A stretch of DNA of 64,000 bases from Halichoerus grypus (lineage: Eukaryota > Chordata > Mammalia > Carnivora > Phocidae), in NCBI RefSeq assembly GCF_964656455.1, contig NC_135719.1:129499444-129563443 (forward strand), read 5' to 3'. This document shows positions 38,237 to 47,010 of the stretch, piece after piece (position 1 is the first letter of the stretch; each line of letters begins with the position of its first letter). A program made the position numbers and the translations under genes. A model generated the notes under the pieces. The model ran no database searches and was not told the DNA's origin. It saw nothing but the letters and a program-made list of their open reading frames with translations.

Positions 38237-39734
38237 GGTGGGGGGATCTATAAGCATTAATCTAAACTGGGACTATGCAGTGGCAACAATTTGATAAAGA
38301 AAACCCTAATAGATAAATTTAAATTGTGATGGTCAAGCTTTTTAAAATCTCATTAAAGGTTACAGATGTACCTAGAGTCTTTAATTAAAAGTATCTTAGA
38401 CATCCTTTATTTAAATAGAGAATAAATGTTCATGATGAAGCTGTATGACTCCCTCTCTCCTATGAGATACTTTAAACCCCAACTTTATCACAGAATAGAA
38501 GTAGAGAGGGGAAAAACTAAAACAAGCATTTGAAGGAATTGAATTCTTTTTAGCATGAAGCAGCTGCAGAGATGTATGGCTGTTTTCAGTGGGACTTCAG
38601 AATATTTATGGGCCTTTCTCTTTTCCTTTTTCACTGGAAGAAAGGCGATCATCATTCTTGAGTGTGTTATTTATAATTTCATAAAGCTGTTCTGGGGCAG
38701 GACTTATTTTATCTTGTGCTTAATCTCGGTCAAATAACTGTGTTTCCAAGGAGCTGGGTGGAGGAAAATGATTATCCCCCTGGAATGATTAGCCTATTCT
38801 CAGTATAAGGTAAAAAGCTAAAGGTGGGAATTTGAAGTCACAAATAGGCTTCTGGGCAGGAGGGAGGGGACATGGTGAGTCTACCTTGAGCTCTTCTGAC
38901 AATGGCAGCAGACATTTTTCTCAATGCCAAATTAACGGATGGCAGTGAAGAATGGGGGGTGGGGCACTCCTGTGAGGTAGACCCCTTCAGAGTAAATAAT
39001 TAGAAGCAAGTGATTACAGACACAATAACTCACTGGAGGAAAATGAGAAGCCAGGTCTGTGAGGCTGAGGGAATTGGAAGGTAAATATACCTATAAATTT
39101 ACTTGGGTGGACAGAGCTTTTGAGCTTTCTTCTGTCCCAGTTTATTCTAAGGTAATTTATATTTAAATAAAATTTATATTTAAGTTTATTAAAATAAACG
39201 CTGGGAAGAAAAAAAGAAAGGAATACAAATGCAATAAAAAATCTTTCAAGAAAAGAATAAGGACAGCTCCTTCCAGACAGATATTTTATTGAGAGTCATT
39301 ATAATACCTATCTTTAGTTTTAGGAATCCTAGTACAGAACCAAGTAATTTCAACATATGGATTAAAAATATGAAATGCATATTTTAAAATGGGGTAGTAT
39401 GGATTATTATTTTGAATATGGAACTTGGCTAATATAGAGGGACAGAAGAATATTTTCCTCCCCTTGAGAAGGCAAGGTAAGGTCTTTAATCTGCACTGTG
39501 GAGGAATGGTGCAGTCAGCCCCGTGCACTACGTTCTGAAACCATGTATAAGTGCTTCCAAAGGAAGGGTGATGGATGACACTGATGGGACATGGGGAGGG
39601 GAAGAAGGAGAGATGTCCCATAGGACAGGATATTAAATTCATGCTCATTATCCGAGTTTGCAAGAACAACACGATAACTCAGGTAGCTGTCATTCTGTCA
39701 TGCTGCTACATCTTTTCACCCTTGTCCTACTCAG
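38237..39734. other. Unique intron, nothing recognised
   Basis: No named repeat. The 128-codon minus-strand frame at 39286-39672 has no recognisable family motif or splice context. Confidence 0.5.
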
Positions 39735-40140
39735 AGGTATACAAATAAACTGTGCTTTTTCATGCCTCTGAGCCTTTGCAAAGACTATTCATTCTACTAG
39801 AAATGCTCTTCTCCCACCCACAGCTCTCAGCTCTCCGCTCTCCCTGCTTCACTGCTGCCTGTTCCTCTGGGCTCATTTCCACTTCCCTTCTGCCCAGGAG
39901 CTTTCTCTGCTTCCCTGCTGCTTGCTCCCTTAGCACCTTATGCTTACTCTTGTCATGACGTTTGGTTTACTACGTCAAGTTTGCCTGTTTACTTGGCCCT
40001 CTCTTCAGAGATGGTGAATTCCCAGAGCAGCGGAACTGTGGTTTATCTATCACTGTATCCTTCATAATGACTACAGTGCTTGACACATAGGTGTTCAGTA
40101 AATATTTATTCAAGAAATAAAGGAATGAATGAAAGATGAA
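39735..40140 (+). repeat. L2 LINE 3' end
   Basis: tgcctctgagcctttgcaaa, actagaaatgctcttctccc, a decayed CT-rich middle, ctgtatccttcataatgact, acataggtgttcagtaaata. Confidence 0.72.
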
Positions 40141-41161
40141 CAAAGCACCATGATGATATAGTCCTATAGACTATATCACAAATGGTGGATGGATCTAGTA
40201 GTCCAGCCATGATCAAACTGTTTGGTTTGGAGGTAGTCACAGACCTTCTATTCTTTCTTGATGGACTTAAAGGTAATGTGGGTATTTGACGTATGGGAAC
40301 CATAATATGTAAACACTTTAAGCTTAGTCATTGAGAATTATGAGAGCTTTAGACAATCATTGGGAAGAAGAGTAATATGAGGATGACAGAGAAAGCACCT
40401 TGATAAGCATTCCCAGCATAACTATAAGAATAGAACTTCCTAAAGCAATGCTATTCCCTGAAGGAGCATGGATGGTGGGCAGTTAAAAGTAGCAGATGTC
40501 ACTACAAATGTCCACACCTTTGGTTCTTATGAGTACTAAGATGTTAATCTGTGTCAACTGCGTAGCATGAAGTCTGAATACAGCAAGTATTCAATAAGTG
40601 GTAAATGTTATTGGAAGGCATTATTCTAGAAAGTTAAAATATCTTTTTCCTCTCAACAGTGCTAACTGCTCTTTTTTCTAAGGAATTATGAGTAATTATG
40701 AAAAATGGGTATGATTGTAGGAAAATACACACATACACAGCCTAGGGCTACTGCATTTTATTTAAAGACCAAAGTCCATAGTTCATAACAATTCTATTCA
40801 TAACAATTATATCCTGAGTCTGTGTGTATCTGCAATAGTGAAGCGTAACTCACCAGCCATGGGAACCAATAGTCAAAAAAGTGTGCCTTTTTTTCCCAAA
40901 GTTCCGAGTTAAAACGTGAATTTACTTATATTTGGGGAAGGACACAGACAAGAAAAAGAGCTACTAAAAGAAAGCCTTGGGTTTTCTGAGAGTAATTTTG
41001 AATCAAGTTGTCATTACTTTAGGATGTGATTCTAAGTGCATATCATCCAAAAGCTTTTGGTTTGTAATTTTGAGGTTTTTTTATATGGCAGGGACAGAAG
41101 TAGTAAAAAAGAATTTCTTGATCCCTAAATATAGAGTTCTAAATCCTGAATCCTTTGCAAA

Positions 41162-41505
41162 TCAAAGCTTGCTGCCCCCAGCACAGAAAGTGTTTCTGAA
41201 ACTACAGTGTTCTGTGGCAGTCATGGTAGTGTTGGATGCCAGGTTCTCCAGGCAAACATTGGTGACTGTGTTGGGCAATGAGGGCATGGAGATGTTTGTA
41301 ATGGCTTTGGGAATTTCATTGGCAGTGGCTGTAATTGGTGATGATGAGGTTTGAGAGACAGGAAGGAAAGGGCTGGATTCACATAAAACCCACACAGATT
41401 GTCTGGACCCAGAGCCATGGGAAACATTATCTTCCAGTGATTTTTAAGCTCTCTTGGCATCTCTATGAGTATATTTTTCTTTAGCACTCTTGATGGCAGA
41501 TGCAA
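41162..41505 (-). pseudogene. Possible fragment of an unidentified retrocopy or old repeat
   Basis: Two overlapping minus-strand frames (41221-41505 and 41162-41395) look like one reading interrupted by a frameshift near 41375. The first contains FPMALGPDNLCGFY. A similar stretch on the same strand at 44989-45027 reads MAMGSDNLYGFY. I do not recognise the source and cannot tell a retrocopy from an unclassified repeat. Confidence 0.25.
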
Positions 41506-41647
41506 CCAGAGGTAATGAATGAAAATGGAGGTAATGAATTATCAGCAGTGAAGAACAGTTCTGATCGGGATGAATTATTAAAGAATACATAGGTGGATAG
41601 CAACTTTATTTAAACTAGGAGTGGCAACTAGGCTTGGAAGTACGGTT

Positions 41648-41669
41648 ACTGATTGATTGATTGATTGAC
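41648..41669. repeat. (ATTG)n microsatellite
   Basis: Five tandem TGAT units. Confidence 0.9.
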
Positions 41670-41714
41670 TTAGTTTTAGCTAATATTTATTGACCATGTA
41701 CCATATGCCAGGAA
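41670..41714 (-). repeat. MIR, left part (split by SINE)
   Basis: agctaatatttattgaccat, gtaccatatgccaggaa. Resumes after the CAN-SINE at 41926. Confidence 0.72.
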
Positions 41715-41724
41715 CAGAGCTTCA

Positions 41725-41915
41725 GTTTTTCTTTTTTAAAAGATTTATTTACTTATTTGAGAGCAAGAGAGCGAGCACACGGGGTGGGAGCGGGGAGAGA
41801 CAGAGAATCCCAAGCACGGAGCCTGACATGGGGCTCAGTCTCACAACCCCGAGATCATGACCTGAGCCAAAACCAAGAGTCAGACACTCAACCGACTGAG
41901 CCACCCAGCCACCCC
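41725..41915 (-). mobile_element. CAN-SINE, older subfamily, 10-bp TSD
   Basis: aaagatttatttacttattt, an agagcgagcacacgg body variant, gagatcatgacctgagcca, ctgagccacccagccaccc. Target duplications cagagcttca at 41715-41724 and 41916-41925. It diverges more than the other copies, so it is probably older. Confidence 0.93.
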
Positions 41916-41925
41916 CAGAGCTTCA

Positions 41926-42130
41926 CTTTTAACATTACACTTAAATTGATGACAAGACACTGTGTTTATCCCAATTTACAGATAGAAAAATTGAGGCTTG
42001 AAGAGGGGAAGTAACTCACCACCCCCCCACCCCCCCACCCCCCCAGTCACTGACTGTTAAGTGTAGGAGCTGGGAGTCACAGCTATGCTCTGTAGAGAGT
42101 CAGTCCTGCTCATTCCATGCTCTGCTAGAC
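41926..42130 (-). repeat. MIR, right part with C7 expansion
   Basis: atcccaatttacagatagaa, aaattgaggcttgaagaggg, gaagtaactcacc, then a C-rich insertion and gtcactgactgttaagtgta, ggagctgggagtcacagcta, ccatgctctgctagactgcc. Confidence 0.8.
42019..42044. repeat. (CCCCCCCA)3 tract, G4-prone on minus strand
   Basis: Three C7 runs at 42022-42028, 42030-42036 and 42038-42044 separated by single A, preceded by CC. The minus strand carries G7-T-G7-T-G7. Confidence 0.95.
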
Positions 42131-43523
42131 TGCCTGCCACGGACCCTCCTTGGAGTCTAACCACCATTAATGGGAGCTACTGGCAAAATGTGTTGCTGTT
42201 GCCTGGGAGGAACACTTTATTCATCCATATGCATACAGAAGATCAGCAGAAATCAAATCTCTGGGAAGTAGGGCACAGGGTCAGTCAACTAGAGAGAAAA
42301 AGCGTGGAAATGTGGAAGAGCATATGTGTGGGGTCTGCAGTGGTGGTTGGGGCCCATTTTGGGGACAGAAGTGAAGGTGGTGTTGGGGAAGGAGAGTGGT
42401 GCTGGGGACAAAGTCACCCAAACCACGTAGCTACGGGGAGAATTTGTGTAATATTAGAGGAGGCAGGGGGATGCGGAGAGGAAAATAGTAAATATCCTTC
42501 AACCTCAGAGTCTAGTCCTTTTCTTGAAAAAGAAGTCTACATCATATTTTTGGCCAATCAAAATTAATATAACTTTCTTAGAATTCTTGCTTGGCTATCA
42601 GTTCTGGAGACGAGTTCACTAGATGTTCATGTAACTCATTGGTTTTCACTCAAAAACTAGGAACCTGAGCTAGTTATGCCGCATCCAGGCCATTCTGCAA
42701 GGTCCTTATAATGAAGTCACCAACAATTAATTTCCAATTTATTACCTTTAGAAATGTATTCTCGACCTCTTTTTTATTACCACCCTCTAAGGAGTTTTTT
42801 AAGATAATTTTTCGCCTAATTGCCCTTCTCCCATAAAATTTTAATACCACGGATATACTGTATATTTGTTTAAGTACTGTAGGCTTTTGGCAGGTCAAAA
42901 AACATTTTCATATCTAGGATCCATCCCCCCACGTACCTAAAACAATTTTTGCTGCCTTGAGGGAGGTCTTACGTCCATGGATAACTCATGCTTTCGAACT
43001 ATCAAACAGGGATTGTGACCCTTCTGAAAAGGCCGTTTGCCTCTTATGATTGCCTTCTGCGTTTCTGCACAGTTAACATGTATTCCTCTACCACCTCCCT
43101 TCCCTAAGTAACTGAAAGTGGGCCTACAGAGGGCCCAGCCACAACAGGAAACTCCAAGGAGGTTTGCTCACCAGGTCTCTAACACAAATCATGTCGGCTC
43201 TGGGATATAGCTTCAGCTTTGGTTGCTGAAAATGAAATGCACACTTCAGTAGTGTCTAATTGAAAAAAAAAGTATGTTTGAAAATTCTTTTTCTATTAAC
43301 TTTAAGGAGGAGCAGGGTTGAAGTATCTCCCTGTCAAATGTAGAATAAAGATCCATAGCATGGTTTAAGGCACCTCTCTACCATTGTCAGTTAAGTGAAC
43401 TCAATTACCTAGTGTGACTTTTCTACTGTTCTTTGTCGTGTCCAGTAATTCTATGCTTCGTGTGTATATTTCAAAAAGGATGTTGTCTGGAATGCTAAGC
43501 ATGTGGGTTGTCACGTGCATTGG
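42131..43523. other. Unique intron, nothing recognised
   Basis: Holds most of the longest open frame of the window (42085-42567, 160 codons), which shows no family motif and begins in MIR sequence. No named repeat recognised in the rest. Confidence 0.5.
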
Positions 43524-43897
43524 TTTGCTCGGGCCTCCATAACAAAGTACCACAGACTGAGTGGCTTAAACAACAGAAATTTATTTTCTCACAGTTGTGG
43601 AAGCTAGAAGTCCAAGGTCAAGGTGTCAGCAGGGTTGGTTTTTTTCTGAAAACTCTTTCTGTGGTTTATGGATGGCTTTCTTCTCCCTGTGCCTTCTCAT
43701 AGTCGTCCCTCTGTGCATGTCTGTGTCCTAATTTCATCTTTTTATTAAGGACTCCAGGTATATTGGATTTGGCTTACCCTAATGATATCATTTTAACACA
43801 GACCCTATCTCCAAATACTAGTCATATTCGGAGGTACTGGGGGGTTGAACTGCAGCATATGAATTTTGGAGGACATAGTTCAGTCCAAAACTAACAT
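43524..43897 (-). repeat. MaLR LTR (MLT1/MST type), near complete
   Basis: Reverse LTR order: ttgctcgggcctccataaca, accacagactgagtggctta, acagaaatttattttctcac, aagtccaaggtcaaggtgtc, ctaatgatatcattttaaca, gaggtactggggggttgaac, catatgaattttggaggaca. No internal viral genes adjoin it, so it is a solo LTR relic. Confidence 0.85.
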
Positions 43898-43934
43898 CAT
43901 AGAAGAAGGGATGTAAAAGGAGCCTAGGTGAATC

Positions 43935-44092
43935 ACAAATACGGACTTTTGACTAAGATGTATCTGTTCAGATCCTCCCTGTTTCTTACTAGCCCTGTGT
44001 CCTCTTTGAACTTAAGTTCTCCTTAAAAATGTAATAATTATATCCATCCCAAAGGATTGTTGTGAGAATTGTACCAAATCAATTAATAACAG
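43935..44092 (+). repeat. MIR fragment
   Basis: gttcagatcctccctgtttc, ttactagccctgtgtcctct, cttaagttctccttaaaaat, ggattgttgtgagaattgta. Confidence 0.65.
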
Positions 44093-44234
44093 CTATAGCT
44101 AATAAATATATATACACATGTCTAGCTCAGCATTTGCCTTCTAATTGCCTTTCCTCTTGAATATGGATTCAGACTTCAATGCATTGGGAATAATAAAACC
44201 AAGCAAGTCAGTTAATATTATTAATATCAAGAAG

Positions 44235-44300
44235 GGGAAAGAAATGAGCATTTATTGAACAACTACTGTATATTGAGTACTCTTATGCACATAGTAGGAC
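44235..44300 (-). repeat. MIR fragment
   Basis: atgagcatttattgaacaac, tactgtatattgagtactct, short end piece only. Confidence 0.45.
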
Positions 44301-45146
44301 AAAAATTTGTTTTTTATGTAAGATCTATAGATTAATTATTCAATAGTATTTATTGTGCATGCAGTATGTATCAGGTACAGAAAATAGTCTTCTCATCTTC
44401 TGTGTAGCAAAGACCCTTCTTATTGTCCATACCCAGTTTCCTGTATTTCTTGCAGCAGATTCCCTGGCATTGGGGAGTTTCTGCAGGATCCAATAGGAAA
44501 AAAAAAAAAAAAATTGTCACAAGTTGAATTACTACTGTGGCAACCAGATTTTTTTCTGCTGTTGTCAGAAACAGTCTTTCTGTGTCCAGAGGCTGTCATG
44601 TGGTATTTCTCTGCTGGCCTACATTACTAATTCAGCTAATTGCAGCAATTACATGAAGAGATCACTGCTAGCGAGAAAAGCCATTATGCTGTTCCTGAAC
44701 AGCCTGCATTCCACAGCATTCATTAATTATGCCTGCCTATAGATTCACAACCACCAAAGCATGCACTTGAGACCACACACCATATGCACTGAAACCCTCT
44801 CAAAGTTTGCAGTGCCTTTCCATGCTGGCTTGCACTCTTATATGGCCCACCATTTGTATATCCCTTCTCCTGCCCTTCAGATTCTCAAAATTGAAATTAA
44901 AATCAGAATAGAGTCAGGCTGTACGATGTGACTTACAGGGATGGGATAGTCTTGAGCCTCCTGGAACCACTTGGAGTCATTCAGCTTCTCATAAAATCCA
45001 TACAGGTTGTCTGAACCCATAGCCATTCACAGCTACACAAGAGTTTAAAATGCTCTATCCTCCAGCATGCCCTCTTTAGAGAAGAGAAACATAATAATGA
45101 TGGGAGGCAGGACATAGTGATAAGTCTTTGATGCTTTTGTTCATTG
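44301..45146. other. Unique intron before the exon
   Basis: Contains an A-run at 44498-44513, a stretch rich in TAAT/ATTA cores at 44530-44745 (see findings) and the segment at 44989-45027 resembling one at 41382-41420. No exon recognised. Confidence 0.5.
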
Positions 45147-45217
45147 GTTTCCTTATCTCTCTCTTTCCTCTCTCCTTCCCTTCCCCCACCCCATTATTTT
45201 TCCTTTGACACACACAG
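45147..45217 (+). promoter_or_regulatory. NRXN3: 3' splice site with long polypyrimidine tract
   Basis: About 60 bases of almost pure C/T (ccttatctctctctttcctc and onward) precede tttgacacacacag, with the AG at 45216-45217. There is no other AG between the tract and the junction, so the acceptor is unambiguous. The CT-rich composition (TCTCTCT, CTTCCC) also resembles PTB-type repressor sites found at regulated exons; that role is inference. Confidence 0.85.
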
Positions 45218-45296
45218 CCAACATCAGATGACCTTGTTTCATCTGCTGAATGTTCAAGCGATGACGAAGACTTCGTTGAATGTGAGCCAAGTACAG
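45218..45296 (+). CDS. NRXN3: Neurexin-3 internal exon (cysteine-loop/stalk, SS5 border)
   Basis: Internal coding exon of a presynaptic neurexin, a single-pass adhesion receptor. It reads in frame from its first base as 26 codons plus one base (phase 0 in, phase 1 out). The peptide starts PTSDDLVSS and contains [17 protein letters not shown]: two cysteines nine residues apart around an acidic run. This is the juxtamembrane cysteine loop between the last LNS domain and the membrane, the region reported to bind CA10/CA11. NRXN1 reads roughly [24 protein letters not shown] here, so the [10 protein letters not shown] version points to NRXN3 (paralogue assignment from memory of the family). The exon is flanked by a strong acceptor (long pyrimidine tract, cacacacag) and donor (acag/gtaggt). 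No other NRXN3 exon is recognisable in the window, and the long SS5 insert exon is absent. Its 3' border is the SS5 region, known for several alternative donors in NRXN3. Confidence 0.93.
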
Positions 45297-45307
45297 GTAG
45301 GTTAGGT
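45294..45307 (+). promoter_or_regulatory. NRXN3: 5' splice site with overlapping alternative GTs (SS5)
   Basis: The main donor is acag/gtaggt with GT at 45297-45298. More GTs follow at 45301-45302 and 45306-45307 (gtaggttaggtcag). Use of the later ones would add 4 or 9 bases; 4 shifts the frame and 9 keeps it. NRXN3 SS5 is known for multiple donors and for soluble isoforms. Which donors this species uses cannot be read from the DNA. Confidence 0.7.
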
Positions 45308-45436
45308 CAGTCTTGTTTTGCTTGCTTTTTTTTTACATTTGCAAAAAACAATACATACATATATGTGACTATTCATGTGTTCTATATATATTATAGTGTG
45401 TTAATGTGTGTATTTACTATATCTATATATGTATAA
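45297..45436 (+). other. NRXN3: In-frame read-through extension of the exon
   Basis: If the donor is skipped, the exon frame stays open from the split codon at 45296 through 46 codons to a TAA at 45434-45436. The start would read T-G-R-L-G-Q-S-C; the rest is Phe/Tyr/Ile/Val-rich because it runs into an AT-rich tract. A retained intron would end the protein before the transmembrane segment, giving a secreted form. This is a possibility only; the composition is typical of intron. Confidence 0.35.
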
Positions 45437-45475
45437 GCATACATATATAAATATTAATATATAATCAAAAGCATC
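45347..45475. repeat. AT-rich (TATA/CATA) low-complexity tract
   Basis: atacatacatatatgtgact through atatctatatatgtataagc and atatataaatattaatatat, directly behind the exon donor. Confidence 0.85.
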
Positions 45476-46737
45476 AAATCCCATGGAAGGAGCGGATAAG
45501 ATCCCAGGGAAATTTAACATCAGTTCCTGATATCCAAAGAAAAATCCTGGTGTACCACCCAACTTTGAGCAATCGGACACCCAGATTAACTGTGGGAACA
45601 GGAAAAGTACAGCAGTGCCTGGCAGCTATGAAATTGACAGGGGGTGGGGGCATGAAGATGTCTATATTGGAATAACATCAAAACCCCATGAACCCAAAGC
45701 GGAGCTATAAAGATCATTTAAACCTCATGAATTGTTCTGAGCCTGTGTGGCAAACAAAATAAAACCAGAAACCCAAACCAAACAACAATAAAAAAACCCA
45801 CACATTTTCCATGGGATTTCAACAGCAGTTAACATGGTATTATATTTATACTAATTTTGTTCATTGTGCATTTAGAGAATTGTGCAGTAATATAGCATAG
45901 TAAACACAAAATTAGTACTGAACCATGCCATGTCAAAGGCTGAGATGCTTCAAAATGTATCTACTGTGCTGAAGTTAAGAGGACTTTCGCAACTCGATGC
46001 TTCAGTGTGTTCCCCATTCGCACCCAGATACATTTTGATTATTTTATGGTCTTTCTTTATATTGAGCTATATAATGTCCAGCAGGCAAGTGCGGTCCCTG
46101 ATTATTTCCTATCAATTTTTCCAAGTCATCTGTTTTGAGACTTGCTATAAGTTAAACATTTATATATATATAATAGAGAACAGATATCATCGAATTTCTG
46201 TGTATGTTTAATAGAGTTAAAAGCTGGAGTTGGGTTAGGATCTTATTTCTGCAAAGGCTAAGAGAAACAGAATATTCTAGTTGATTTTTTGGGTTGCTTT
46301 ATTTTTTTTTTCTTTTCTTTAAAAAAAAAGGTGAGCCATCAAACATTTTCTTTTGCTAATTCTAGAGAAATTCAAGGTTTGTGGAAAAAAATAACAAAAG
46401 TAAAAACTTTCCATTTCTTACCCCAAGATGATTTACATTTTTTTTCATATTTTGTTGAAGGCCTGACTGGTGTCTTGCAAGTGGCTTTGAATCAGGAAGT
46501 TCTGTGGGTTTCTGTTTTTAGCATTACATAGAGACATAATAATAGGTAGGGTGTTTCCATTTTGGAGTGTGACCTGTTCCTTTAGGAGCTCAGTTGTGAA
46601 GAAGGAAAGTAACTCTGGTCTGGTGTGGTCAGATTTTTTCATATTATTAGATAATAATCTTAATGTACTACATGAGGTTTTAATAACACTGGAGGGCAGA
46701 TATATCCAGTCTGTACCAGAATTTGGGCACCAAGTTT

Positions 46738-47010
46738 TTATTCACTCGGTTCATCCATTCATTCATTCAATAAATATTTCTGAGCCCTAGGACAGGATAC
46801 AGTATATCTCTAGAGTTGAGGCCTTCCTGTTCTAATAATTTTCATAAATGAGCTGTTGGAAAATAGAATTAGGAGCTTTACTACCGAAATAAATTTCCTC
46901 TCCAAAATAATTCAGTTCAGCAAATATTTTTTGAGTTAACTGTGTATGTTACGCATGTACCAGATCTTAGGAATTCAGATATGAATATGGCCTGATCCCC
47001 AAGACATTTG
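46738..47010 (-). repeat. Two L2 3'-end fragments
   Basis: First piece (46738-46800): ccattcattcattcaataaa, tatttctgagccctaggaca. Second (46908-47010): attcagttcagcaaatattt, tgtaccagatcttaggaatt, atatggcctgatccccaaga. Both antisense. Confidence 0.6.

Larger units (their letters stand above)
1..45217 (+). other. NRXN3: NRXN3 intron upstream of the exon (partial)
   Basis: Runs from the window edge to the exon acceptor, at least 45.2 kb. No other coding exon is recognisable: the open frames are short, lack flanking splice sites and family motifs, and several lie in repeats. Neurexin genes are known for very long introns, which fits. The content is unique AT-rich DNA with old MIR, L2, MER and MaLR copies and CAN-SINEs, listed separately. 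Confidence 0.85.

Noticed and set aside
42085..42567. 160-codon open frame, the longest in the window
   Set aside because: It starts within MIR sequence, has no recognisable motif, signal peptide or splice context, and such lengths occur by chance in 64 kb of six-frame sequence.
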